Source of the DNA: Thermostichus sp047462415
GTDB lineage: Bacteria; Cyanobacteriota; Cyanobacteriia; Thermostichales; Thermostichaceae
DNA length: 64,000 bases
Direction: 5' to 3'
Assembly (NCBI RefSeq): GCF_047462415.1
Contig: NZ_JANSJE010000007.1
Location: 62,001-126,000 of the forward strand
Position numbers and translations under genes: made by a program. Of the stretch, positions 50,724 through 59,677 are shown piece after piece; the first letter of the stretch is position 1; every line of letters begins with the position of its first letter. The notes beneath the pieces were generated by a model that worked only from the letters and a program-made list of their open reading frames with translations, made no database searches and had not been told where the DNA came from.

Positions 50724-51566
50724 TCAGGGTTGAATGGTAAGACGCCGGCTCTCGACGACAAGGCCACTTTGGTTGACCAGCATCACTGAGATCCACTCAG
50801 CCCCTGCTTCTGGAGGGGCATCCGCCTGCAGGAAGAGCCCGCCCGCCTGCAGAGGTTCGAGGGCAAACGAGGTCAGATCCAGGTAGCTGGCCGCGGCCAC
50901 GGGCCGCTCATCGACAGCGCCCAGCAGCAAGGACTGGGTGAGGGGTTCTGCCACAATGGCCTGCAGCGAGTAGGTGGATCCCGGCTTGACCACCTCCGGC
51001 AACTCGAAGGTGACGGTGGGAGGTGCTGAGCCGGAGGTGAGGGTGCTGGCCTCCCGCAGTACTTCTTGGTCTACGAGCAGCAGTTGTCCTGGATTGGCCG
51101 CATCCGGGCGGTAGCGGTTACGCACCAGGGCGGAAGCCTTTACCTGAAACTCCCCCCGCGCTGAAGCTTGGGATCCCTGCACTTGGCTGGCGATCTCGGC
51201 CACGATCTCAGGGCCCACCTGCCGCCAAGAGACAATTTCCGCCGAGTAGGTCAACTGGGGATGGGCCTCCCATAGCTTGCCAATGGCCTCTTCCACTCCC
51301 TGCCGATCCAGGCCGTCGCGGTGGCGGAAGTCGGGGCTGTAGCCGGCCATCACCCCCGGCAAGTCGCGGCGGTTGGCAGCGTCCATTTGCTCCTTCAGCC
51401 ACTCCACCAGGGGAGCCGGTGCCGGGGCGGAGACCTGTTTTTGGAGCCCGCTTTCCAGAGGCATGGGGGCAGCCTGGGCCGGTGCCTTGCTTGGGAAAGG
51501 GATCCCCCAGCTCAAAGTCAGAGCAAGGAACCCAAGCAGTTGGGAAAGGGTGAATCGAGAGCTCAA
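50724..51566 (-). CDS. Secreted protein with an NTF2/SnoaL-like domain, TTG start
   Basis: A GGAGG ribosome site lies 7 bases before the TTG at 51566, which gives a proper signal peptide (MSSRFTLSQLLGFLALTLSWGIPFPSKAPAQAAP). The longer reading to 51686 would place 40 low-quality residues ahead. Of 280 residues, about 55-165 (LVEWLKEQMDAANRRDLPGVMAGYSPDFRHRDGLDRQGVEEAIGKLWEAHPQLTYSAEIVSWRQVGPEIVAEIASQ) look like the cone-shaped NTF2/SnoaL fold found in many small secreted bacterial proteins. The C-terminal half has beta strands ending VVESRRLTIQP. Function unknown. It is divergent from rhodanese. Confidence 0.72.
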   Translation of the reverse strand: MSSRFTLSQLLGFLALTLSWGIPFPSKAPAQAAPMPLESGLQKQVSAPAPAPLVEWLKEQMDAANRRDLPGVMAGYSPDFRHRDGLDRQGVEEAIGKLWEAHPQLTYSAEIVSWRQVGPEIVAEIASQVQGSQASARGEFQVKASALVRNRYRPDAANPGQLLLVDQEVLREASTLTSGSAPPTVTFELPEVVKPGSTYSLQAIVAEPLTQSLLLGAVDERPVAAASYLDLTSFALEPLQAGGLFLQADAPPEAGAEWISVMLVNQSGLVVESRRLTIQP

Positions 51567-51736
51567 ACTGGGGGCCTCCGGCGGCAAATCTGCCCTTAGT
51601 TTAGCTTGCTGAGGATCGAGGTTTTGAGGTTTCCGAGTCCAGGTTGGCCATGGGGGGAGCGATTTTGAGGTTTGGCGTTGCCTCACTGGATTGGGCCTGG
51701 GTTTATCCTGGGAGCTGGGTTCTCTGCGAGGTGTGC

Positions 51737-52108
51737 ATGGCGTCCCACCACTCCCCTGCTTTCCTGGCTTTGGTTAACGAGGCCAAAAGCCGCATCCAAG
51801 AGCTCACCGTTGAACAGGTGAGGCAAAAACAACTGCAAGGGGATCCCTTCTACTTGGTTGACGTGCGGGAAGAGTCGGAGTGGCAGGCCGGCCACATTGT
51901 CGGCGCCATTCACTTAAGCAAAGGCATCATCGAGCGGGATATCGAGAAGGTGATCCCAGACAAAGAAGCAGAAATTGTCCTCTATTGTGGTGGCGGCTTT
52001 CGCTCGGCGCTAGCAGCCGACAACCTGCAAAAGATGGGCTACCGCCGCGTGATCTCCATGGACGGCGGCATCCGCGCTTGGCGAGAGGCCGGCTTTCCCG
52101 AATCCTAG
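51737..52108 (+). CDS. Single-domain rhodanese-like protein
   Basis: A 123-residue protein from the ATG at 51737 with the rhodanese frame: DPFYLVDVREESEWQAGHIVGAIHLSKGIIERDIEKVIPDKEAEIVLYCGGGFRSALAADNLQKMGYRRVISMDGGIRAWREAGFP. The active-site loop YCGGGFRSAL has the catalytic Cys of sulfurtransferases. These transfer sulfane sulfur, for example to tRNA thiolation enzymes or cyanide; the specific partner is unknown. Its 3' end is followed by a C-rich tandem repeat. Confidence 0.92.
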   Translation: MASHHSPAFLALVNEAKSRIQELTVEQVRQKQLQGDPFYLVDVREESEWQAGHIVGAIHLSKGIIERDIEKVIPDKEAEIVLYCGGGFRSALAADNLQKMGYRRVISMDGGIRAWREAGFPES

Positions 52109-52212
52109 CCCTCACCCCCGACCCCTCTCCCTCAGGGACGACCCTCACCCCCAACCCCTCTCCCTCAGGGACGACCCTCACCCCCGACCCCTCTCCCTCC
52201 GGGAGAGGGGAG
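52109..52212. repeat. Tandem 33-bp C-rich repeat, three units, ending in a hairpin
   Basis: Units start at 52109, 52142 and 52175, each beginning CCCTCACCCCC and running through CCCCTCTCCCTC. Units 1 and 2 are 33 bases and differ by one base near the middle. The last unit ends with CCCCTCTCCC (52188-52197) and GGGAGAGGGG (52201-52210), perfect arms around TCC. It shares the hairpin with the repeat at 4956-5015. No T-run follows. The remaining 252 bases (52213-52464) before the next gene show no ORF that I trust. Confidence 0.88.
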
Positions 52213-52464
52213 TTAGAGCGGTGCGTTCGCGACGGCGTTCAATAACGAGGTAGCCAGCCGTTTCGGTGCTGGTTGGGAGAAGCAGTGCGGCAAGGGTTGC
52301 ACCCGATCGCTGAAAAACGCGGCGCGGAAGCCCTTGGCTCCTGCTTTGGAGTTGAGCAGCGGCCCCAGTAGCCGCTTCCTCTATGTCCCGTCTGCTTTCC
52401 CAGGGTAAAGAGAACTATATTGGTCTCTAGGGCCATCGGCCCAGATCTCCCTCTTGTCCTTGCC

Positions 52465-54258
52465 ATGCTCCAAACCCTGCCCCGTTCGGAGATTGTCACC
52501 CGTTTGCAGCAGCTGCGCCAGCTTTTGCAGGAACAAAATCTAGATGGTTTTTGGGTGCCCTCGGCTGATGAGCACCTCAATGAGTATTTGCTGGAACATC
52601 GCAAGCGGCGGCAGTGGATTACAGGCTTTACCGGCTCGGTGGGGGATGCTCTGATCAGCCGGGACAGGGCCTGGCTGTGGGTGGATCCCCGCTACCACGA
52701 GCAGGCGGAGCGGGAAGTGGATCCCAACCTGTTTACCGTCATCAAAGGCGGCCTGCCGGATCAGCCCAGCCTGATGGAGATCGTAGAAGAGCTGGGATCC
52801 GGCTTTCGCCTAGGAGTGGATCCCTTCACGGTGTCAGTGGCCAGCTACCGGCAGTTGCAGACCCACGCCCAAGCCGGGGGGGTGCTGCTGATTCCAGTGG
52901 CGGAAAACCCCGTGGACAAGCTGGGATCCCGTCAGGCCCTTTCCGATCAGCCCATCTATCCTGTCCCTGTCCACCTCTGCGGGGCTACTGCCAGCGACAA
53001 GCTGGCCCAGGTGCGCCAGGAGATGCGCCGCAAGCGGGTGGGATTGTTGCCCCTAACCAAACTGGATCAGGTGGCTTGGCTGTTTAACCTGCGCGGCTCT
53101 GACATCCCCTACAACCCGGTATTCTGCGCCTACGCGCTGGTCGGCCTGGAGAGGGCTGCCCTGCTTACTGACCTGGAGCGCCTCACGCCCTCGGCTCGGC
53201 AAATGCTGGTGGAAGCCGAGGTCGAGCTCTGGCCTTACGAGGCTTACCCAGAACAGCTGCCCCAGTGGGCCAAGGGCTACGGGCCGGTGGGATTGGATCC
53301 CAAGCAAACCACTCAGGGCACGCAAGAGCTGCTGCAAGGGATCCCCTGTCGCGAGCTGGATCACCCCGTGGATCTCCTCAAGGCGGTAAAAAACCCCACC
53401 GAGCTGGAGCAGATGCGGCTGGCCAACCGCAAGGCCAGCCGGGCCAAGATCCGCACCCTGGCCTGGATTGACCGGCAAATTCAAGCGGGGATCCCCATCA
53501 GCGAAGCCGATGTGGCTGCTGTTATGGAGGCCCACTACCGCGAGGAAGGGGATTGGGTGGGCCTGAGCTTTAACACCATCGCCGGGGCCGGCGCCAACAG
53601 CTCCATTGTCCACTACGGCACCCCCGATCCCCAGAAGTTCTTGCAGCCAGGCGAGTTGTTTTTGTTGGATTCGGGATCCCACTACCTGGGGGGCACCACC
53701 GACGCTACCCGCACCATCTGGATTGGCTCGCAACCGGCGGATCCCCTGTGCCAGCGGCGCTATACCGAGGTGCTGAAAGCCCACATCCAGTGCGCCCGCC
53801 AGATCTTTCCCCCCGATACCTACGGCGTCTCCTTGGACGGCATTGCCCGCTCCAGCCTCTGGCAGGCAGGGCTGGACTACGGCCACGGCACCGGCCACGG
53901 CGTCGGCGCCTTCTTGAACGTCCACGAGGGGCCCAACGGGATCCACCGCCGCGCCAGCACCCCCTTCAAGGTGGGTATGATCACCAGCATCGAGCCGGGC
54001 TACTACCAGCCGGGCTGGGGTGGGATCCGCCTGGAGAATCTCTACGAGGTGATCCCCATCCCGGAGCCGGAGGGCTGGATGGGCTTTCGTTCCCTGACTT
54101 GGATCCCTTTTGATGGGCGCCTGATCGACTGGGATCTCTTAGACGAGGCGCAACGGGCTTGGCTTGATGAGTATCACCGGCAGGTCTATGCCATCCACCA
54201 CGCCACCTTGTCAGAACAGGATGCCGCCTGGTTAAAGCGCGCCTGTGGACTCAGTTGA
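52465..54258 (+). CDS. Aminopeptidase P family protein (Xaa-Pro aminopeptidase, M24B)
   Basis: From the ATG at 52465 the product has 597 residues, the size of eukaryotic-type aminopeptidase P rather than the shorter PepQ-like forms. The N-terminal creatinase-like domain (SADEHLNEYLLEHRKRRQWITGFTGSVGDALI, WVDPRYHEQAE) precedes a second such region and the pita-bread catalytic domain: TDATRTIWIG (metal Asp), GHGTGHGVGAFLNVHEGPNGI and TSIEPGYYQPGWGGIRLENLYEV. These bind two metals and cut Xaa-Pro bonds. The last 27 bases overlap the convergent rlmN gene. Confidence 0.93.
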   Translation: MLQTLPRSEIVTRLQQLRQLLQEQNLDGFWVPSADEHLNEYLLEHRKRRQWITGFTGSVGDALISRDRAWLWVDPRYHEQAEREVDPNLFTVIKGGLPDQPSLMEIVEELGSGFRLGVDPFTVSVASYRQLQTHAQAGGVLLIPVAENPVDKLGSRQALSDQPIYPVPVHLCGATASDKLAQVRQEMRRKRVGLLPLTKLDQVAWLFNLRGSDIPYNPVFCAYALVGLERAALLTDLERLTPSARQMLVEAEVELWPYEAYPEQLPQWAKGYGPVGLDPKQTTQGTQELLQGIPCRELDHPVDLLKAVKNPTELEQMRLANRKASRAKIRTLAWIDRQIQAGIPISEADVAAVMEAHYREEGDWVGLSFNTIAGAGANSSIVHYGTPDPQKFLQPGELFLLDSGSHYLGGTTDATRTIWIGSQPADPLCQRRYTEVLKAHIQCARQIFPPDTYGVSLDGIARSSLWQAGLDYGHGTGHGVGAFLNVHEGPNGIHRRASTPFKVGMITSIEPGYYQPGWGGIRLENLYEVIPIPEPEGWMGFRSLTWIPFDGRLIDWDLLDEAQRAWLDEYHRQVYAIHHATLSEQDAAWLKRACGLS

Positions 54259-55338
54259 TGTACTCGCGCAAGCGTTGCCCGGCAAATCCCGTGGCAAAGA
54301 GCGCAGAAAGGATCCCCGCAGTTGGCCGCAGGCGGCATTGCCATCCAAGCCACGGGTTTGGCGCACACTGGCCTGCACCTGGTGCTCTTCAAGCTGGCGG
54401 ACAAACGCCTCGACTCGTGCGGGATGGGGGCGTTGATAGTCGGCTTCCGAGATGGGGTTGTAGGGGATCAAGTTCACGTGCAGTTGCACCCCTGACCGGC
54501 TGGCCTGCTGCAACAAGTGCGCCAGTTGGCGGGCATGAATGGGCAGATCGTTCACCCCAGACAGCAGGGTATATTCAAAGCTGACTCGCCGCCCGGTGCG
54601 CCGCATGTAGTCGCGGCAATCCTGGATCAGAGCCTCCAAAGGGTAGTGGGTTGCCGCAGGGATCAACCGCTGCCGCAGCTCTTGATTGGGGGCATGCAGG
54701 CTGACCGCCAGAGTAATTTGCAGATCCTGCTGCGCCAGCCAGGCAATTTGCCGAGGTACACCCACCGTCGAGAGGGTGATGTGCCGTTGGCCGATGCCGA
54801 TATCTTGGTTTAGGCTGCGGATGGCTTGCACCACCGTATCGCGGTTGAGCAGCGGTTCCCCCATGCCCATAAAAACCACGTGGCTGACACGACGGCCAAA
54901 ATCTTCCTGCACCGTCAGCACCTGATCCAAAATCTCGTGCAGCTCCAGGTTGCGCCGGTAGCCCATCTTGCCGGTGGCACAGAAATCGCAAGCCATGGGG
55001 CAGCCCACCTGAGAAGAGACACAGACCGTCAGACGCTTGGCCGTTGGGATCCCGACCGTTTCGATCAACTGCCCATCCGCCAGCCCCAGCAGAAACTTCA
55101 CAGTGCCATCGCGGGCCTCTGTCCGTTGCACGATGCGCGAGCGCCCCACCGGGTAGTTTTGCACCGCCTCCCGCCAAGCTTTGGGAAACACCGTCACCTG
55201 TTCCAGGGAGCGGATCCCTTTTTGGTAGATCCAAGTGTGCAGTTGTTGCCCGCGATAGGCCGGCTGTCCTTGGGCAACTGCCCAGTCTTTCAGGGCAGAT
55301 AAGGATTGCCCCAGCAGAGGAGTGGGTAGGGCCGACAT
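54232..55338 (-). CDS. rlmN: 23S rRNA (adenine2503-C2)-methyltransferase (RlmN family)
   Basis: RlmN is a radical-SAM enzyme that methylates A2503 of 23S rRNA and a tRNA adenine. The 368-residue sequence has CVSSQVGCPMACDFCATGKMGYRRNL with the CxxxCxxC cluster ligands, FMGMGEPLLN, LAVSLHAPNQ and the catalytic Cys in GLDGNAACGQL. Length fits. It converges with the Xaa-Pro aminopeptidase gene and overlaps it by 27 bases. Antisense to it is the 5' region of the CpcT gene only beyond 55338. Confidence 0.95.
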   Translation of the reverse strand: MSALPTPLLGQSLSALKDWAVAQGQPAYRGQQLHTWIYQKGIRSLEQVTVFPKAWREAVQNYPVGRSRIVQRTEARDGTVKFLLGLADGQLIETVGIPTAKRLTVCVSSQVGCPMACDFCATGKMGYRRNLELHEILDQVLTVQEDFGRRVSHVVFMGMGEPLLNRDTVVQAIRSLNQDIGIGQRHITLSTVGVPRQIAWLAQQDLQITLAVSLHAPNQELRQRLIPAATHYPLEALIQDCRDYMRRTGRRVSFEYTLLSGVNDLPIHARQLAHLLQQASRSGVQLHVNLIPYNPISEADYQRPHPARVEAFVRQLEEHQVQASVRQTRGLDGNAACGQLRGSFLRSLPRDLPGNACASTSTESTGAL

Positions 55339-55579
55339 CAGTCCATCTCAAACGAGCTCTCAAAAGGTGGTCTGGCTCCTCCACTCTAGCCTGTTCCCGT
55401 GACCCGACCCCCTTCCCACCAGCGCGTCGATGAGGTGGTTCCCTCTTGCCCAAAAGTACTAGAGTGTATTTCTGTAGAGCGTGTTGTAGAGGATCCGAAA
55501 CAGTAAGGACTACGTCCCGCTGACGCGAAAGAGAGCCCTCGATCTGCATCTTTTGAACCCATTAAACCCATCTAAACCT

Positions 55580-56212
55580 ATGTCCGTCTCCCCACAACTG
55601 GCTCGACTGGCCACCTGGATGGCAGGCCACTTCAATAACCTACAACAGGCGATCGCCGAGCCCGTCTGGTTCGCCAATATTCATGTGTACCAATGCCCCT
55701 TGCCTTGGTCGGTGTTGCAGGGGGTGGGGTTTTATGTGGAGCAACTGTACGATATTTACCCTGAACAGCCCTACCGGCAGCGGGTGATCCACCTCTTCGA
55801 GACCTCAGAAGGGATCCGGATTCAAAATTATGCGCTGACGGCTCCTGACTCCTACAAGTGTGCCGGTCGAGAGTTGCAGAAATTGGCCAGCCTGACAGCA
55901 GCCGAGTTGGAACTCTTGCCCGGCTGCATTACTCAGGTGGAATGGACGGGATCCTGCTATCGGGGCCGCAGCGTGCCCGGCAAAGGCTGTATTGTCGAAC
56001 GCAAAGGCAGAACCACCTACCTGTACAGCGAATTTGAGATCGGGGCCGACTACTTTCACAGCTTAGACCAAGGGCGGGATCCCCAGACCGATCAAGTGAT
56101 CTGGGGATCCCTGTCGGGGCCTTTTCGGTTTGTCAAAAAACAGGATTTTTCCGGGTACCTGCCGCAGTGGGCTGAGGAGCTGAACCATAAAGCTGTTGGA
56201 GCGACTGGTTGA
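55580..56212 (+). CDS. cpcT: CpcT/CpeT family phycobilin lyase
   Basis: From the ATG at 55580 the product has 210 residues: QLARLATWMAGHFNNLQQAIAEPVWFANIHVYQCPLPWSVLQGVGFYVEQLYDIYPEQPYRQRVIHLFE, then YKCAGRELQKLASLTAAELELLPGCITQVEWTGSCYRGRSVPGKGCIVERKGRTTYLYSEFEIG. This is the CpcT/CpeT family, lyases that attach phycocyanobilin or other bilins, classically to Cys-153 of CpcB. Which subunit it serves here cannot be told without testing. No phycobilisome structural gene is in the window. A 64-codon frame overlapping its end looks spurious. Confidence 0.9.
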   Translation: MSVSPQLARLATWMAGHFNNLQQAIAEPVWFANIHVYQCPLPWSVLQGVGFYVEQLYDIYPEQPYRQRVIHLFETSEGIRIQNYALTAPDSYKCAGRELQKLASLTAAELELLPGCITQVEWTGSCYRGRSVPGKGCIVERKGRTTYLYSEFEIGADYFHSLDQGRDPQTDQVIWGSLSGPFRFVKKQDFSGYLPQWAEELNHKAVGATG

Positions 56213-56415
56213 GCGGCTGCAGGCGCTGAGGATCCCGTTCCCCCCGCCGGAGCTCTCGGCAAGAGCTGGTCTGGCTAACCCTGCGGCTACTGCCGGCTTC
56301 TTGGGCTCTGGAGCCATGGGGGCAGTGATGGCAGCTTTGGATCGGGCTCGTGTGAGCGTTGAAAGTAGCAACAAAATGGATCTGTCCTAGCCCTTGCCCC
56401 CAATCCAACTCATGG

Positions 56416-57513
56416 ATGGAAACGGAAATTCTCTCTCCCACCTCTGAACACATTGCCGTAGCGGCTGCCGCCTTGCGACAGGGCCAGTTGGTGGCCATGC
56501 CCACGGAGACGGTCTATGGCTTGGCAGGCAATGGCTTGGATGAGCAGGCGGTGGCGAGTATTTTTGCCGCCAAGGAGCGCCCCCGCTTCGATCCCCTGAT
56601 CCTACATCTACCGGCTGGGGTGACCCTAGAAGAATTGCAGGGATGGCTGGTGGATGTATCGGCTTTTACTCCCACCGCCCGCGCCCGGCTGGGATCCCTG
56701 ATCGACACCTTTTGGCCGGGGCCTCTGACCCTGGTGCTGCCCAAGTGCCCCACTGTGCCGGATCTGGTGAGCAGTGGGTTGCCCACCGTTGCCCTGCGGG
56801 TGCCCGCTCACCCGGTGGCTCAAGCCTTGCTGCAGGCAGTACAAACCCCTCTGGCCGCTCCCAGTGCCAACCGCTTTGGTCGCATCAGCCCCACCTCAGC
56901 CCAAGCGGTTGCTGCAGAGCTGGGCGGGCGGATCCCCTACATCTTGGATGGGGGAGCGTGTGCCGTGGGCCTGGAATCCACCGTGCTTAAGCTCAGCCCG
57001 GAAGGGATCCCGACGCTGCTGCGCCCAGGGGGGATCCCGCTGGAAGCCCTGGAGGCCCACCTGGGCCTACCCATCCACTTGGCCCCGGAACAGGCCCCTG
57101 GAGTGCCGGAGGCGCCGGGACGGCTGAGCAGCCACTATGCCCCTGGCAAGCCCCTCTGGCTTTTGCCCACCGCCTTTGCCCAGCTTCAGCCCGGCGATTG
57201 GCAACAGATACAGCACCTGGCGACCGGTCATTCCCACCTGGGCATCCTCAGTTTTGCCGCGGATCCCCAGGCTTTGCTAAACCACCTCTCCCGCCACTGG
57301 CCAGGAGTTCTTTTCAGTGTGGAATGCTTGGGCTCGGATCCCAACACAGCCGCCCGCGCCCTCTTTGCCAGTTTGCGCCGTCTGGATGAAGGGGATGCCA
57401 CGCTCCTGTTGGCAGAACCCCCACCCCTCTCGACGGGGTTGGGCTATGCGATGATGGATCGGCTACACCGGGCCAGCAGCCTATGGAACCCTCCCCTCTC
57501 GTGGCCATCCTAA
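56416..57513 (+). CDS. L-threonylcarbamoyladenylate synthase, Sua5 type
   Basis: Sua5 makes threonylcarbamoyl-AMP for the t6A37 modification of ANN-decoding tRNAs. The YrdC domain (about residues 1-210) shows AMPTETVYGLAGNG, AKERPRFDPLILH, WPGPLTLVLPK and PSANRFGRISPTSAQAV, then GLESTVLKLSPEG; the C-terminal Sua5 domain has PGRLSSHYAPGKPLWLL and the Rossmann-like tail. I start at 56416 (MGTEIL-like METEILSPTSEH); the frame extends upstream without support. The last 31 bases overlap purE. Confidence 0.93.
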   Translation: METEILSPTSEHIAVAAAALRQGQLVAMPTETVYGLAGNGLDEQAVASIFAAKERPRFDPLILHLPAGVTLEELQGWLVDVSAFTPTARARLGSLIDTFWPGPLTLVLPKCPTVPDLVSSGLPTVALRVPAHPVAQALLQAVQTPLAAPSANRFGRISPTSAQAVAAELGGRIPYILDGGACAVGLESTVLKLSPEGIPTLLRPGGIPLEALEAHLGLPIHLAPEQAPGVPEAPGRLSSHYAPGKPLWLLPTAFAQLQPGDWQQIQHLATGHSHLGILSFAADPQALLNHLSRHWPGVLFSVECLGSDPNTAARALFASLRRLDEGDATLLLAEPPPLSTGLGYAMMDRLHRASSLWNPPLSWPS

Positions 57514-58022
57514 TGGGCAGCGACTCCGATCTGCCCACCCTTGCACCCGCCGCCCAGGTGTGCGAGGAGTTTGGGATCCCTTACCAGATGCAGATCCTCA
57601 GTGCCCACCGTACCCCGGAGGCGATGGTGGAGTTTGCCCGCCGCGCCCATACCCAAGGGATCCGCGTCATCATCGCCGGGGCAGGCGGGGCAGCCCATCT
57701 GCCGGGAATGGTGGCCTCCCTCACCCCCCTGCCGGTGATCGGGGTGCCGGTGCTCAGCCAACCTCTGCAGGGGATAGACTCGCTGTACTCAATTGTGCAA
57801 ATGCCCAAAGGGATCCCGGTGGCCACGGTGGCCATTGGCAACGGCCACAATGCGGGTCTGTTGGCGGTGCAGATCTTGGCCAGTGGGGATGCCGACCTGC
57901 TGCGGCGGGTGATCGCTTACCGGGAAAGCCTCAAACAGACGGTACAGCAGAAAAATGCCCAGTTGCAAACCCAAGGGTGGAAAATCTATCTCGGTCGTCT
58001 CGGCGAAACGCAACCAGCATAA
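57483..58022 (+). CDS. purE: N5-carboxyaminoimidazole ribonucleotide mutase
   Basis: PurE isomerises N5-CAIR to CAIR in purine synthesis (class I, acting with PurK). The 179-residue protein shows LVAILMGSDSDLPTL, LSAHRTPEAMVEFARRA, IAGAGGAAHLPGMVASLTPLPVIGVPV and NAGLLAVQIL, the full family set. The start overlaps the Sua5 gene by 31 bases in a different frame, so coupling is likely. purK is not adjacent here. Confidence 0.96.
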   Translation: MEPSPLVAILMGSDSDLPTLAPAAQVCEEFGIPYQMQILSAHRTPEAMVEFARRAHTQGIRVIIAGAGGAAHLPGMVASLTPLPVIGVPVLSQPLQGIDSLYSIVQMPKGIPVATVAIGNGHNAGLLAVQILASGDADLLRRVIAYRESLKQTVQQKNAQLQTQGWKIYLGRLGETQPA

Positions 58023-58112
58023 TTTATTAGTTATTAGTAGTTAGAAAAAAGCGTCTACATCTTGCCACCTTACAGAAGGCCGGATGGGACAAAGTTTTGG
58101 GAGTAGCCAGCG

Positions 58113-58871
58113 GTGAAACATCAATCGGGTCGCCCCTCTACCGGCCAGGGATCCTGGCCAGAGTATCTGCAGCGGGTGGGGCGTGGGGCAATGGAGACGG
58201 GATCCCAAGTGGCGCTGTGGATCCTAGCGGGGCCGCAATGGCGGGTTTTGGCCCTGTCGGGCTTGGCCTTGGCGGGGCTGGCCTTTTGGAATGGGCGGCT
58301 GGCCCTCTCTCTGGGAGTGGGCACCTCGGTCATGTTGGGGCTCTACGGGGTGCGCAGCCCCGAGTTCAGCCGCCGCTGGCAGGAGTGGCAAGCCTGGTTG
58401 CGACAGGCGGATCGCTCGCTTTTGCTGGCGGTTGGCGCGGGGGCAGCCGCCACCTTCGGCACCTACACCCTCGTTTCCATCTGGGCGGAATCCAACCAGC
58501 GTTGGCTGGCCACCGGCGCTATTTTGCAGGGATTGGCCACGCTGGCGTTGTTATCGTTGCTGTTTGGGGAGTGGCTCAGCCGCCGACAAGAGCGGCAGCG
58601 TTCTCAACTGGAGCGCCATCTCAGCGACATTGCCTCTCCCGACGCCTTCAAACGGCTGGCAGGGGTTCGCCGCTTGCAGAGTTTAATGGGTCACCTGGAG
58701 CCCGAGCAAACCCGTCTGGCAGTGGATTATCTGCGGCTGGCCCTCGACCAAGAGACGGTAGCCGTTGTGCGGGAAGCCCTGCTGGAAGCCCTGCAAGGAT
58801 GGGGGATCCTGCGCCGCCTCAACGATTTGACGGATCTCAAACACCCCAGCCGGGATCCCTCCTCAAACTAG
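58113..58871 (+). CDS. Membrane protein with C-terminal helical domain, cyanobacterial
   Basis: A 252-residue product with a GTG start at 58113 (GGGAG about 9 bases upstream). Hydrophobic helices lie near residues 45-60, 63-82, 105-126 and 133-150 (VLALSGLALAGLAFWNG, LALSLGVGTSVMLGLYGV, LLAVGAGAAATFGTYTLVSIW, ILQGLATLALLSLLFGEWL). The last 90 residues (RHLSDIASPDAFKRLAGVRRLQSLMGHLEPEQTRLAVDYLRLALDQETVAVVREALLEALQGWGILRRL) form a helical, HEAT-like repeat. The family is conserved in cyanobacteria and chloroplasts as far as I recall. Function unknown. Confidence 0.72.
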   Translation: MKHQSGRPSTGQGSWPEYLQRVGRGAMETGSQVALWILAGPQWRVLALSGLALAGLAFWNGRLALSLGVGTSVMLGLYGVRSPEFSRRWQEWQAWLRQADRSLLLAVGAGAAATFGTYTLVSIWAESNQRWLATGAILQGLATLALLSLLFGEWLSRRQERQRSQLERHLSDIASPDAFKRLAGVRRLQSLMGHLEPEQTRLAVDYLRLALDQETVAVVREALLEALQGWGILRRLNDLTDLKHPSRDPSSN

Positions 58872-58998
58872 GACGACAGCTGCCCCGGCCCTCCCGCCAA
58901 AAGGCTTCCCTTGGAGCTAGCCTGCAAGGAAGGCTAGGATCCCTTACTATGTATGAGTAATGATCTCCAACCGCTCCTCATAACCGCACCCTGCCAGC

Positions 58999-59673
58999 AT
59001 GTACACCATTTCCGACTTTGACCGCCTGATCCAGTTTCTCCCGGTGGAGATCCGACCCGAGGTGCAGATCGAGATCGGCACCCCTGACCAATCTCGGGTT
59101 GTGCAGCCGCTCTGGCGCTTTCCCTGGCAAAAGTACACCCGCTTCGCCATCGACCTCAGCCGCTGGCAAAAGCTGAACCCTGACCAACAAAAGATTTATT
59201 TTCTACGGGAAGCGGTGATGGCCACCGAGCTGGCCTTGGGGGATAACTGGTCGGCCCTGTTGCTGTATCCCGCCTTGATCGGGGCCGGCAGCATGGGCAT
59301 TTTGGTGGAGCTACAAATGGGGGATAACCTCGGCGTGGGCCTGGCAGCCGGCTTGGCGGCATCGGCGGTGTTTCTGCTGCGTAAAGCAGAGAAAGGCCAG
59401 AAGGCCCAGGTGGCAGCCGACGAGTTTGCCGTGCGCTATGCCTCCCAAAATGGCTACAGCCCCGAACAGGCGGCTGCCATTTTGCTGAGCGCGCTGCAGC
59501 AGGTGGCTATCCTGGAAGATCGCGTTAAGGATGACTACGACACCATCATGCGCCGCCGCAACCTGGAGTTTTTGGCGCAGCGGGGCCTGGGCTCCGGCAC
59601 CTTGACCATCAATCCCAAGTACCGCAACAAGGGCCAAGGCCCCAACCCCTACCAAAATCCCTTTCAGCGCTGA
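58999..59673 (+). CDS. DUF3318 domain protein
   Basis: A 224-residue protein with MYTISDFDRLIQFLPVEIRPEVQIEIGTPDQSRVVQPLWRFPWQKYTRFAIDLSRWQKLNPDQQKIYFLREAVMATELALGDNWSALLLYPALIGAGSMGILVELQMGDN. That opening and two hydrophobic segments (about 90-108 and 114-126, GLAAGLAASAVFLL) match the DUF3318 profile as I know it: small cyanobacterial membrane proteins of unknown role. The C-terminal tail is basic. It is 128 bases after the previous gene on the same strand. Confidence 0.83.
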   Translation: MYTISDFDRLIQFLPVEIRPEVQIEIGTPDQSRVVQPLWRFPWQKYTRFAIDLSRWQKLNPDQQKIYFLREAVMATELALGDNWSALLLYPALIGAGSMGILVELQMGDNLGVGLAAGLAASAVFLLRKAEKGQKAQVAADEFAVRYASQNGYSPEQAAAILLSALQQVAILEDRVKDDYDTIMRRRNLEFLAQRGLGSGTLTINPKYRNKGQGPNPYQNPFQR

Positions 59674-59677
59674 GGGC

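Noticed and set aside
52109..52212. Possible CRISPR array
   Set aside because: The units are contiguous direct repeats with no unique spacers between them, and no cas gene is near.
52239..52604. Minus-strand 121-codon frame
   Set aside because: It overlaps the start of the aminopeptidase gene and looks like a shadow, with many serine and arginine codons and no family.
56196..56390. 64-codon frame overlapping the end of cpcT
   Set aside because: No good start or ribosome site and no recognisable domain; its sequence could be a chance frame of the spacer.
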